Part shown: one piece after another, positions 22,464 through 32,781 of the stretch | How positions within the stretch are numbered: the stretch's first letter is position 1 | Layout of the letters: the number at the start of each line of letters is the position of its first letter | Assembly: GCF_004337985.1 (NCBI RefSeq) | Contig: NW_021940919.1 | Coordinates: 1,141,425 to 1,205,424, forward strand | Reading direction: 5' to 3' | DNA from: Pyricularia pennisetigena | Lineage: Eukaryota > Ascomycota > Sordariomycetes > Magnaporthales > Pyriculariaceae | DNA: 64,000 nucleotides | Program-made: the position numbers and the translations under genes | Notes under the pieces: generated by a model | What the model was told of the DNA's origin: nothing | The model's database searches: none | The model's input: the letters and a program-made list of their open reading frames with translations, nothing else

Positions 22464-23051
22464 TTATACTCCTTGCTCCAAAAACGTCTGTCCGGCGGCA
22501 GGAGCAGGGTTACCGTTGGGATATTGCCCGAGCCGCGACTTTCCAGGGTGCTGCTTTTTGGTTCCTGAGTGGCCAAACTGGTTAATGCGGCCATTGGGAG
22601 CGTACTTGGCCTTAACCTCGGGCATTTCCGGGACCCGGTTCGCCCTGCACAGGAAGTCGGCCTGCTTGCCGGTATTGCACGCCTCCAACTGCTGGTAGAA
22701 CTGGGGCTTGCTGAAGTAGGCGTTGCTGCAAGGGAGCTCGGACTCGGCGCTGGGCAGGTGGGTGGTGGCGGTGAGCATGCAGCAATTTATGGCGTCCTTG
22801 TCGCCCGGCACGCAGCAGTGCCCGTCGCTCGTCGGCTGGAAGGAACCCCTGATGGACCAGAAGCTGGGGCACTTTGCGGGGGGCGTTGTCGGTTGCTGCG
22901 CCACGGCGGGCGTCGTCGGTCTCCGCGTGAACGGCCATGCGCGCCGCTCGAGCTGGACAGCCTTGGGGTCCTCGCTGCCCAGGACCGGGTTGGCCGAAAC
23001 GAAGCCGGCGCTCGTGGAGGTGAGGATAGCGAGGAAGCTTGCCGCGTGCAT
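22464..23051 (-). CDS. Secreted cysteine-rich protein of unknown function (195 aa)
   Basis: Single exon; the ATG at 23051 is chosen because it opens a signal peptide (MHAASFLAILTSTSAGFVSA), whereas an earlier in-frame ATG would add a hydrophilic leader. A pro-region ends at LERR, a likely kexin site. The mature domain carries eight cysteines in the order KC, HCC, NCC, PC, AC, LC between about residues 60 and 135. The C-terminus is Gly/Pro/Asn-rich and cysteine-free. I do not recognise the family. The cysteine pattern, length and Kex2-type site fit a secreted effector or antimicrobial-type protein. Confidence 0.72.
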   Translation of the reverse strand: MHAASFLAILTSTSAGFVSANPVLGSEDPKAVQLERRAWPFTRRPTTPAVAQQPTTPPAKCPSFWSIRGSFQPTSDGHCCVPGDKDAINCCMLTATTHLPSAESELPCSNAYFSKPQFYQQLEACNTGKQADFLCRANRVPEMPEVKAKYAPNGRINQFGHSGTKKQHPGKSRLGQYPNGNPAPAAGQTFLEQGV

Positions 23052-24160
23052 TGTCGGGTGATTTATTTTATTATGCGTCACTTTCTCGCAAACCTGTTCA
23101 GAATTACAATTGCTTGGTCAAAGATAAAAGAGTGAAAAGTATTGCCTAGAAAACGAAAAAAGTGAAGATGAAAGAAAGACTAGAAGGAAAAAAATACATA
23201 TAAAAGAACCAATGCAAATAATGAAAAAATAAAAGAAACGAGGTGGGTGCACAAAAAGACCCTGAATGGATGAGGAGAAAAAAAAAAAAGGACAGGCATT
23301 ATAAAAGAAAACGGAGGAGAATTTATACAGTAATTAGTTCAAATCCGTCCTCTGTGCCCACCCTCCTGTTGTCCCGAACTGAGTAGATATGTGCAGCTGG
23401 GGCAGGGATGTGGCCTGTTTGGAGTTTTATTCTGGGCGTGCTTTTGTTTGAAACTTACCAGTCATAGAAAACCGAAACAGAGTATAATTATATATACGGG
23501 CATATACCGCACTCGTTCATGGTGGGCATGAACGAACCCTTTTCCGTTCCCTGGATTTATACATAAATAGACATATACATTAAAGTATATCAATTATCAA
23601 ATTTAAACTCAACATTGCTTGACTCAATTCTCGCAGCAAAACTTGGTGTTTCCGGCAAATAATAGCACGTATAATGTACACAGCCTTCAATTATTTGGAT
23701 TTGCGATAAATAATTTTATCGTAGTCGTAATAGTTCTACGGAGCAAGTAACTGCTAACATGGATAATCTCGCGTTCTTCAGGCCCAAACTGTCGCCAGAG
23801 GCCCAGCAAGAGCCGCCCTCGATGCGCGGCTCCATCATTCCGCCGGCGGCCTTGGTTTTAATAGGTTTTGTTCACCAGTATAAGCAGGCAGTTGGCCGCA
23901 GAACTCCTTACAAACCCCTCAAACGCCCAGCTCATGCTTACGGGTATTGAAGTGTTACTGTTCAAATGATTAATGACGACCTGCCAACCCGCGGGCCCGG
24001 GTGGCAAAACTCATAAAAAATATTTTTTTGCGTGTAAATATTGAGAATTTTATTTATTACAGTATGTTAAATTACAGATATAATTAAAATATGAAATCGA
24101 CAATAAATTTATTAAGCGTTTATCTTACCAAAAAAAAAAAAAAAAAGATTTCTTGCATTA
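23052..24160. other. Gene-free stretch
   Basis: No supported gene. It is AT-rich and A-rich in the first 300 bases (5' flank of the minus-strand secreted gene); short frames beyond have no features. Confidence 0.5.
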
Positions 24161-24340
24161 TTTTTGTTTTGTATTCGCCCCAGTACACAAATGCACGGAT
24201 TACCCAATTTGGGCTGAACCCGGCAGCCCGCGGGCCCCCATTAATCCACCACAAAACCCCGTGGGCCTTTACGGGCCCCCGCCAAAAGCCCGTGGGCTGG
24301 TGGGCCGGGCCGGGCTAATCCTTTTTTTCGGGTTTTGGCA
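24161..24340 (+). repeat. GC-rich dispersed repeat, copy C
   Basis: Same orientation as copy A and alignable over about 180 bp, from TTTTTGTTTT through GCCCGCGGGCCCCCATTAA, GTGGGCCTTTACGG and GGGCCGGGCCGGGC to CGGGTTTTGGCA. An A run immediately precedes it (about 24130-24146). No flanking duplication could be seen by eye. Confidence 0.8.
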
Positions 24341-25278
24341 GCCCTTATTCGGGGCTGGTCACCTCTCCTGTATAATCTGGCGGTTGTGAAGATCATATCA
24401 AGGCTCGAGGCACCGAGAGGTTCCTTGGTCTTAAAATCCATAGGCAAGGCCTCGGGACGTGATTAAGTTTAGTTTAAGCGAGGGTGAATATTGTTATAAA
24501 AGGCATGCTGGGTCGCTTAAAGTTGGTATAGCAGCTCACAAATAGTTGCGGAGCAGAATGTTGGCTACTCGTGCCCAGTCAAACCCAGCCAAGTTCCTGG
24601 TGCAACTTTGCATGGCATCATCACATGGAATGAAACCGTGGGATCGCCCAAACTGAATCGTAAATCTGACAGACGAACCAGCGGATCATCTGGAAGGTCT
24701 GTATATTTGCTCTTTTTTTTTTTTTTTTTTTTTTTTTTGCGCTGTAATACTGCAGTACAGCAACTCTGGATATCTGTATAATATCCCTTCATATTCCACA
24801 ATCCAAGATACTCAACAATAGCCTTACATAAACTTGGCAAGAGTTCGCCCGACTAACTGCCATGAGCCTTGAGTTCTACCTGATGCATCACGGCCAGTGG
24901 AATCCACTTGAACATGGCTGTTTCAAGACGTGAGTGCAGCGTGATCAACATGGCGACAGCAAGTCAATGTCAAAGTACACAAAATAACTGGCACAGAAGC
25001 AGGATGCATCAGAAGAATATGAACAGCAGTATATGCAGATGATACAAATCAAATAGACAAGAATTCAAAGCACAAACAAGAACCGCAGGCGCCAGCTCTC
25101 GATGATGCGCTTCGAATCATCCAAACAACGGAAAAGCAAACGACTCCCAAAACTCCCAACTCCCCAGCCAACATGGTTTTACATTGTACAAGCCCACCAG
25201 AGAAAAACGCCTTTTTGCCAAAAGAAATAGAAGAAAGCCAATGAAGTAAGAAAAAAAAAAAAAAAAAAAATCACCCCA
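24341..25278. other. Gene-free stretch
   Basis: Contains two homopolymer tracts (T at about 24713-24738, A at about 25250-25270) and the 3' flank of the large minus-strand gene. No coding region supported. Confidence 0.5.
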
Positions 25279-27741
25279 TCAAACGGCCAAAGCACGCGCG
25301 ATCCTCGACCTCTTCCAAGCCGTTCGTGCATTCCCAGCAGCCGGCATGACTTGAGCCTGCATCTTCCCAGACTGCGCCGGGTTCGCGGCAGCTGAGGCTC
25401 CAGCAGCACCAGCGCCCGATGCACCGGCAAGCGTCGGATCTTCGTCCCAGCCGACCGGCATGACTGCAGTCTTTACCTTTCCGGCGCCAGCGGTAGCCCC
25501 CGCGCCTTGCGACGGGGCGTACATGGAATCGTCGTCGGCCAACTGGTCGGCGGGGAGGTTGCCGGCAAAGGCGCCGTTGGGGTCCTCGTCGTAGCCGACC
25601 TCGTCGTCGAAGCCACCGGCGAGGCCGTCGGTGCCTGTCTGCTGGGCGTTGAGCTGGCTGCCCATTGCGTTGGGCTGCTGCGCCATCGCGTTGGGCTGCT
25701 GCGCCATCGCGTTGGGCTGCTGCGCCATCGCGTTGGGCTGCTGCGCCAGTGCGTTGGGATCCTGGTCCAGCGTGGGGTCGAGCTCTTCGCCCGTCATGGT
25801 TGGGTCGTCAAGAGAGGGATCGAGGGGGTCAAGGCCGTCGTCGAGTTGGCCGCCGCCAGTTCCGTCATCCAAAGGCAGCTCGCCGTCCATGGCTTGCTGA
25901 CCATCCAAGGGTACCTCACTGTCCAGGGACGTTCCAGCACCCAGTCCACTACCCATTCCGGCACCCGTGCCCATGCCCATGCCCATGCCCATGCCGCCCA
26001 TTCCCATTCCCATACCGCCACCGGCCGCCAGGCCAGCCAGTGTGTTCATGGTACCGCCGCCATTGGCCTTTTTGATCGCCTTTTCTTCCTCCTTTTGAGC
26101 CTTCTTCTCCGCCTCCAGGGCCTTCTTTTCCGCCTCCAACGCCTTCTTCTCCGCCTTCTTGTCCTCCTCAGCCTGCTTCGCCATGGCCTTCTTCTCCTCC
26201 TCGGACTGTTTCGCCATGGCCTTTTTGTCTTGCTTGGTCGGCGGCAAGGCAGCTGCGTCGTTGAGAGGCGTGGAAGTAAGACCACCGGCGCCGGCACCGG
26301 CACCGGGCTGCTGCTTGGGGAGTGCACCGGACAGGGCACCAGATGCACCGCCGGCCTCGGACTGCTTCGCCGGGGATTGCATCCCGTTGGGGTCTGCCGG
26401 GAGGTTCTTGGCGCCAGTGGCTGGCGAGGCTGGCGACACGGCGCCGCCGTTTGAAGAGGTCTGGGATGTGGTGGCTGGGCCGCCGGCGTTGGGGTTAGAC
26501 GCGGGGACCTGCGGCTTCGTGGTAGAAGTAAGAGACTGCTGCTGTTGCTGGCCGGTGGCTCCGGCAGTCCCGGCAGGGTTGGCTGCTGCGTTGGGCAGAG
26601 GCGCAGTCTGTGGGTTGGCCGAGGCCGGGGCCTTGGTAGCGTCAACTTGCGAGTTTGACGTTGGTGCTCCGTTGGTGGCGGCCTTGGTAGGATCCATCTG
26701 CGAGTTCGGCGGTGCCACTCCGTTGGTGGTGGCGGCAGCCCCGGCACCCCCAGCGACGGCGCCGCCTGCGACCACGGTGCCAGGAGCCGCGGCCCCAGGC
26801 TTGGTGTTTGCCGCTTCTGACTGCGGCTGTGTCTGGCTGCCTGTAGCGGGTGGTGTTGTGCCTGGCTTGCCTGCCGCAGGAGCGGTCTGACTGTTCGGGG
26901 CTGGAGCTGAAGCCGGCAGCTTTGTGGCATCGGTGCCTGCTCCCGCCGGTGCTTGTTTGGTCGGGTCGGCGACTCCTGTTGCAGGTTTGTTTCCATCAGC
27001 AGGATTGGGCGCCGGCTTGACTGTGCTCGGTGTTGTCGACGCTCCCACCGTTGCTGGAGCTGCTGGGTTTGCTGCTGCTGGGTTTGCTGTTGCCGGGTTT
27101 GCTGCTGCTGGGTTTGCTGTTGCTGAGTTTGCTGTTGCCGGGTTTGCTGCTGCTGGGTTTGCTGTTGCTGAGTTTGCTGCTGCTGGGTTTGCTGCTGAGT
27201 TTCCTGCTGGGGTCCCGGCTGCTGTTGCGGGCTTGGGCTCAGGGGTTTTGGAAGTCTCTGCCGGCTTGGTCTCGGGAGTCTTGGCAGTTTCCGCCGGCTT
27301 GTTGGCAGCCGGCTTCGTCGTGTCAACCGATTTACTTGCGGGCGGCGTTGTAACCGTCGCCGCCGGCTTGACAGCCGGGGCCGATGACCCCTTGCTCGTT
27401 GCGCTTTTGGCCGCACCGAAAAGCGAGCTGGCCAGCTTTGTGAGGGCGGCATTCCGCCTCTGCAGTCGAGCGGCTCGCTGCTGTCTAGCAAGCAGACGCG
27501 ACGACTCGACGGCGTCCCGGGCGTTCAGGATGCCGCTGCCTCCAAGCCCCAGCTCGATCTCTGCATATTCGTCAAGGTCAAACTTGTCCTCATCCTCTGC
27601 GATTTCCTCACTGTGCTCCTGTGTGGACGGAAAGTCTCGTACTGCCAGTGTCCTGTCGCCGTGGTGGCCCGTCGAGACTGCAGATGCGACGGCTGGGAGG
27701 GCGACGGCTAGTAGCCATGCCGCAAAGGTTTCGTATTTCAT
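25279..27741 (-). CDS. Large secreted low-complexity Ala/Pro/Thr-rich repeat protein (820 aa)
   Basis: The ATG at 27741 opens a signal peptide (MKYETFAAWLLAVALPAVASA); the frame extends upstream but through a poly-Phe stretch from a homopolymer, so the downstream start is chosen. No intron is needed. Order: an acidic region (EIAEDEDKFDLDEYAEIELG), a basic stretch with RLQRR near residue 120, a Lys/Pro/Ala/Thr-rich region, and a 5-residue array of NPAAA/NPATA/NSATA units (about 179-227). More Pro/Ala/Gly/Thr sequence leads to a charged KKAMAKQxEEEKKA...EAEKKALEAEKKA coiled coil (about 504-562) and a GMGMGMG segment (about 569-592). Then come four QQPNAMA units (about 664-691) and an acidic tail. 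No enzymatic domain and no GPI signal are evident. It could be a wall-associated or adhesive protein; function unknown. Confidence 0.75.
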   Translation of the reverse strand: MKYETFAAWLLAVALPAVASAVSTGHHGDRTLAVRDFPSTQEHSEEIAEDEDKFDLDEYAEIELGLGGSGILNARDAVESSRLLARQQRAARLQRRNAALTKLASSLFGAAKSATSKGSSAPAVKPAATVTTPPASKSVDTTKPAANKPAETAKTPETKPAETSKTPEPKPATAAGTPAGNSAANPAAANSATANPAAANPATANSATANPAAANPATANPAAANPAAPATVGASTTPSTVKPAPNPADGNKPATGVADPTKQAPAGAGTDATKLPASAPAPNSQTAPAAGKPGTTPPATGSQTQPQSEAANTKPGAAAPGTVVAGGAVAGGAGAAATTNGVAPPNSQMDPTKAATNGAPTSNSQVDATKAPASANPQTAPLPNAAANPAGTAGATGQQQQQSLTSTTKPQVPASNPNAGGPATTSQTSSNGGAVSPASPATGAKNLPADPNGMQSPAKQSEAGGASGALSGALPKQQPGAGAGAGGLTSTPLNDAAALPPTKQDKKAMAKQSEEEKKAMAKQAEEDKKAEKKALEAEKKALEAEKKAQKEEEKAIKKANGGGTMNTLAGLAAGGGMGMGMGGMGMGMGMGTGAGMGSGLGAGTSLDSEVPLDGQQAMDGELPLDDGTGGGQLDDGLDPLDPSLDDPTMTGEELDPTLDQDPNALAQQPNAMAQQPNAMAQQPNAMAQQPNAMGSQLNAQQTGTDGLAGGFDDEVGYDEDPNGAFAGNLPADQLADDDSMYAPSQGAGATAGAGKVKTAVMPVGWDEDPTLAGASGAGAAGASAAANPAQSGKMQAQVMPAAGNARTAWKRSRIARALAV
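25667..25750 (-). repeat. 21-bp minisatellite inside the 820-aa gene
   Basis: Four near-identical copies of a 21-bp unit encode QQPNAMA; a degenerate further unit follows (GSQLNAQQ). Confidence 0.85.
27060..27205 (-). repeat. 15-bp minisatellite inside the 820-aa gene
   Basis: About nine 15-bp units encode NPAAA, NPATA or NSATA pentapeptides. They differ by single bases, a pattern typical of slippage-prone coding repeats. Confidence 0.8.
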
Positions 27742-28447
27742 GGTATTTTGTGGTGCAGTCTTATTGGTACTGCACCCGGGTTGCTCTGTTAAAGTCGGGA
27801 GATTTATGTTGGGTGAGAACTGAACGCCTGCCAAATCTCCAAGAAGAACAGAAAAAAAAAAAAAAAAAAAAAAATCTTGGCCGAGATCTTGTTCCGCCAA
27901 ATGCATAAAGAAATCGGACCAAAGGCCTGTTCAGGGTTTGCTGCCCTTGGCGCCATCTCTCTTCTTCTTTTATACAAGATGTCATCTTCCGGAGGTACCA
28001 GATCTTTCACAGTAAGACGTACTGGACTGGCGCAATCCCAAAACGGGGCATCGCGCGGCGCAGGAACACTAAACCAGGCAGAGGCGAATTGGCTGCAGAG
28101 GAGAACCCACTTTGCTTACTATAACACGTGATGACCTACCTTCTGGGGAAATGGCCCTGGACCCCCAACCCCCCACCAGACAGGGAATTATGACGGCAGC
28201 ACAGGTGATTGGTAGAATTGGAAAGTAAGCCTAGAAACGACAGAGGGAAATGAACGTGCAGTGGAGTGAGCGTCGGATTCGGTGAGAGGCGCAGCAGCAG
28301 TTTGTTTCAACTTGTCCTTGACTTTTTGAGGTCTTTTTTACGCCAATGATACACTACTACGTGACAGGAGCGACAATAACCAGCAAATGCATTCATTTGT
28401 CCGTTCCTCCAGACTGCAGACTTTTCGTTCCCCCCCACACGTTCCAT
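27742..28447. other. Intergenic stretch
   Basis: 5' flank of the 820-aa gene (with an A run at about 27851-27873) and 3' flank of the choice-of-anchor-B-type gene. No gene supported. Confidence 0.5.
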
Positions 28448-30057
28448 CTACCTCGGAGACGCACGAGCCTGTCGCCTGCCGACGCTGGGCAGCTTTGACG
28501 GACCACCAAAGCCGGCACCGCCGTTGCGACCGGGCCCGCTGGCGACGCGGAGAACGTAGGCGCCGCGCTCAAAGGTGTTGGCGACGATGAAGCCCGAGGG
28601 GAACTGGAAGTTGCCCCAGGAGCCGACAAACTCGTTGGAGCCGCCGGCGGCGTCGTCCTCGGGGTGCATGTCGAAAAAGGCAAGCTTCTCGACCTTGCTG
28701 CCGTCCGGGTGCCGGGCGATGGAGCTGACGTCGGTGACCCAGACGCCGGCGCCGTAGTTGGACTGGAACATGACGCCGTCTTCGATGTACAGGTTGTGGT
28801 CGATGGCCCTGTGGTCCGTGTTCTCGAAGAAGCCGGTGTACCTGGGGGCGGTCAGGTCGGTCAGGTCGACGATGTGGGTGATGGGGATGCCCGGGGCGGC
28901 GGCGCCGACGCCCTCGACCTCGTCCAGCTCGTCGTTGAGCAGCACGAACTGGTGCCAGTTGCGCTCGGTCCACCAGCCCTGGTGCGTGTAGGTGGCGCCG
29001 GGGTACTCGAGGCGGCTGAGCATGGTGGAGGCGGCCCGGTCGGTCGAGTCCCAGACGGTGACGCTGTCCTCGTTGTAGGCGACGCAGACGTTGCGGCCCA
29101 GGAACCGCCTGTCCGGCCCGTTGTACGTCACGCACTGCGCGTCGTGCGTGTAGCCGTCGCCGCTCGCGCACCCGGGCTTGAACGGGCTGCCCGGGTCGCT
29201 CAGGTCGATGTACTCGAGCCCGGCCTGGCACGTCTGGTTGCGCGGCTGCGCCCCGACCGCGATGGCGTACTCGTTGTCCCAGTCGACCACCACGTTGTGC
29301 GCCCGGCCGATCGGGAGGTCGTCGAACAGCCCCATCAGGTCCGTCTGCGGGTCGAAGGTGACGGGGCTGTCCGGGCTGAGGTTGGCGACCTTGTTCAGGT
29401 CAAAGATCTGGATGTTGTGGCCCACCGCCTCGGACCCGATGATGGCCATGTCCTTGAGCACGCGGATCTCGCGCCACGACGAGCCCACGGGGTCCTGAGC
29501 CGGCAGCCGGCCCAGGTACCGCATCTTGCCCTTGCAGCTGACTTCCACAAACGCCGTGCCCGTATGCTGTCCGATCAGCGCGATCTGCCGCCCTTGAGGG
29601 GAGACCCAGCCCCAGATGGAGGAGCCGCGCCTGTTGGGGTACCTGGGGTCATTCTCGCCGCCTCCCATGTCGTGATGGTTCATGAAGTCGTAGAGGTCCA
29701 TCTTTTTTTTTTTTTTTCTTTTTGTTAGTCTAAAACCGTAGCTGAGAGTCTGTCATCCGAGGCGACGCTTACGTTCTTGCAGCGAAAAGTCTGCATCGGG
29801 TTGCCTTCTTCCGCGACGGCGACTCCATCCTTGCACTCTAGACGACCGCTCTTGACACCGGCGTCGAGCTGGTCCCAGGTGCGCCAAGACGGCCACTGCG
29901 TCGAGTCTAGGGCGCCGGCTGCTTCGAGCGCATCCCATTGGGCATTCTTCATGTCGATGATCTTCTGGTGCACTTCTCCAGATTCGTACTGCTCCCTGGA
30001 GAAGTGGGCGGCGTTGGCCACCGCCGAGAGGAACAACAAAACACGGGGGGCCTTCAT
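28448..30057 (-). CDS. Secreted choice-of-anchor-B-type beta-propeller-like protein, paralogue 1 (512 aa)
   Basis: Exons in gene order are 30057-29773 and 29701-28448. The 71-nt intron contains AGACTAAC, ends in an A-rich tract and AG, and joins RCKN to MDLYDFM. A signal peptide (MKAPRVLLFLSAVANA) precedes YESGEVHQ, a motif shared with the paralogue at 45421-47012. The body has the repeating LVIVD-like strands of the family: GSSIWGWVSPQGRQIALIG, GHNIQIFDL, GRAHNVVVD, DAQCVTYNGPDRR, TYTHQGWWTERNW, RAIDHNLYIEDG, FQSNYGAGVWVTDVSS and NTFERGAYVLRV. Proteins of this type are extracellular, conserved in fungi and bacteria, and of uncertain function. The DAQC...YTHQGW...DHN order is diagnostic of the group. 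Low-confidence alternatives are other LVIVD-repeat proteins. Confidence 0.82.
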
Positions 30058-30173
30058 GGTGCAACAGCTTTGCGACAATATTCGGGGGAAGGGAGGGAGT
30101 CGTCGCTGGCAGAAAAAAAAAAGACACAAGGAGCTAAGTCCCAAGAGGATGATGAATGGCACGTAAACAAACG

Positions 30174-30181
30174 TTTATATA
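30174..30181 (-). promoter_or_regulatory. TATA box of choice-of-anchor-B paralogue 1
   Basis: TATATAAA on the minus strand lies about 117 bp upstream of the ATG at 30057. Confidence 0.5.
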
Positions 30182-32573
30182 TCATTCACATTTGCCTCCC
30201 CAACCCCACCCACCCTTATCTAACTTTGGTCACTATTTCTGTGTGGCCAAGAAGGTTATACAACTTCCCTTTTGAATGCACGCCATGCATTGGCGGTTGG
30301 GAATTGGAGATGGTGCCAAGGCCAAGTTTATCTGACTACCTTCTCCTTTGGAACTAGGCTAGCCACGCGTGACTGCAGCAGCATGGCGCCCAGAGCCAAG
30401 AACATTTGGAATCCCAAGAACACAGAACCCCTTGGTCGCCCAGAGGGGGGGGGGGGCGAGATTGCACAGATCCCAACTCTAACTGGCTGCTCATTCTACG
30501 ACGCAACCCAACCAGCCGGTCTGTGCTGCGGCGTGCGGGGGAACAACTCTTGTCGAGTCTTGGCTGCACGGCAAATCTGGATTGATTGCTGTGAGCCGGT
30601 AGCAATCAGATTAGCAATTGTTCCTCCCGCCTGCCTCCGACCTCGACCTTGGCAATTGAGGCATGCCGGGGCTTCCGCTAATACATCTCCCTGCGCTTTC
30701 AGTAGCACAGCGGCCACCTTGTTCTGTGCTCTGCGTACGGTACTTGTGCAGCGGGGGACGTTTTCAGTCGAGGCTGGTAGACAGGTCCGTCACTGCAGTC
30801 TAAGTAATTGATAAACGCCACCGCTACGGCGCTGATCCAAGAAATGCTGCCCGAAAAGTCTTCCGGCGATGGGATGCTGGCACTTACATGTCACATCTGG
30901 CAAAAGCTTGGCGCTGCTTAACGATTCATTAGGCGACTAGTCTAGCGCGTACGACCTGGCTCGACGGCCATGTTGAAGGTGTGTTCAATACCAGTTCCGG
31001 ATGGGAGATCAGGTTGCAATGTGGACGCGAGGTATCAAAGGCAAGAGAGAGAGAGAGAGAGAGAGAGCTCATGATTTTCTCAACTTCTCAAGCGGGATGA
31101 CGTATTGAACAGTGGGGGTTGAAGTAGCGCATGGTGGTGGCCTTTGTAGATTTGATAATGACATCTATGATCTGGCTGTCCATTCAGGCTTTGTCGGTTC
31201 CATCTAGTCTATGTAACTGCTCAACTAGAATGCAAATCCAACATCGTGGCGCTCCGTAAAGATGCTTTGTGAATGGACTGTTTTCTCTATGATTACGCCG
31301 TTTTGCCTCTTGGGCTGAGGCTCTCCGCAGCGATCACTTCGGCTAGGGCGTAGATCAGACTTGTTTGCGGCTCTGGTCGGCTCTGACGCTTGGATTTCTC
31401 AATGCTCCAATGAATGAGGACGAAATCTCGACACTTGGACAAAAGATACAAGGGCGACCCTGCTGCCAGTCAAAGATATCAGTTCAGACTGTCCAGTCGG
31501 CTAAATATAGATGACACGTAATCGGAAGGGATGCTTGTTAGGAGCCCCAATGTTTCTATGCTGCTGCTTTATCTAATGTCCTATTTTAGCCAGCAAGGCA
31601 TCCCATTGGTGGATCACTATCCACTCTTTATGGTAAACAAGCACGACTTGTCAATATTGGGTATTCATGCTACTTGTTGGTTGGCCAGAGTAAGTCCAAC
31701 CGACTCTCTGATTCTGCAAGATACCCACAGTACTGTTTTATAATCGCGACCCTTTTCATTTGAAAATGAGCATAGGTACACAGATAGTCCAAAATTACTC
31801 GCTCCAAGTCGTATACACCAGCCCCTCCAGTGAGCCTGGATACGAAGCTGGACCGGGGATCCTGGGAGCAAATGGAAAAATTCCATATTGCGCACAACAG
31901 ATGTCGAGACAAAAGACATGACAAGTGCACGACAGGGTTTGAAGGAACATTTTTTGTGCAGGTATAGGCCGATCTGTATACAAAGGCTGGGAACGAGACA
32001 TGGATCCATTCACGAAAGCCACTGTATATCCACCGCAAAGCTGATGGCGATACTGACAGAGCGAGAACTGAACCGATCCTGGTAGAGGTAATTTCGGCGA
32101 TTGCCGGCATAAAAGGACGCGTCGCGCGGAGTGATCAAGATGACATTGTTTACTAGGCCAAACAAAAAGAAGCTTGTTCCAACTCTTGGAACTGATGCTC
32201 AGTTCCATGGAGAGACTGCAAGTTGGATCCGCTGCAGGAAAATAATAATTAAAACAATAATAACAATAACAATAACAAAGACATATTATCAAGTTCCCGG
32301 TAATACCGATGGGGACAACAAACGAGTCAAAACGCACAAGGCCTTCGTTCCCAGGCTGCAATTTACAGTGGGATATTGTTATGCACCTCGGGTATGATGT
32401 CTCGGTTGTCTGTTGGTCCTCAGAAGCCCAAACAAGAGCATCTCCACGCGTTGTCGATCGAACTCGGTTGACCCGATTGCTCGAGTGCTGTCCACATTTT
32501 GCACGGGCGCATAGTCGCATAGTCGCGAAGGCTGGAGGACTGATATTAAATTCATGTGGCCATGGAAAAAAAG
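30182..32573. other. Long gene-free stretch
   Basis: No supported gene in about 2.4 kb. It includes a (GA)n microsatellite (31045-31067) and a purine-rich AATAA-type run (about 32243-32285). Open frames on either strand (30272-30811 plus; 31665-32520 minus) have no domain, signal peptide or codon pattern like neighbouring genes. Confidence 0.5.
31045..31067 (+). repeat. (GA)n microsatellite
   Basis: An uninterrupted GA dinucleotide run of about 23 bp in intergenic DNA. Confidence 0.9.
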
Positions 32574-32580
32574 TATATAA
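32574..32580 (+). promoter_or_regulatory. TATA box of the first secreted C2H2 protein gene
   Basis: TATATAA lies about 208 bp upstream of the ATG at 32782 and is followed by a long CT-rich leader (about 32590-32760). Confidence 0.5.
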
Positions 32581-32781
32581 CTTGTCATTCCCTCCGTCCC
32601 AATCTCGTCACTTCTCTCCCTTCTCCCCATCCTCATCATCATCATCACCACAATCGTTTGCTTTTTGCAATTTCTTTCCATCTCTCCATTCCTTCTGCTC
32701 TCTCGCTAGCGCGCTTTTTTTCTTCTCTTCTCAACTCCATTCGCTTCGTCACGAATCCTCTTCTTTCGAACTTCTCTCAAC

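Noticed and set aside
26046..27491. Second-frame open reading of 481 codons in the 820-aa gene
   Set aside because: Gln/Arg/Pro-rich translation of the coding repeats in the wrong frame; the other frame has the signal peptide and acidic/coiled-coil structure.
28664..29728. 354-codon open frame antisense to choice-of-anchor-B paralogue 1
   Set aside because: Composition shadow; the opposite strand shows conserved family motifs and a valid intron.
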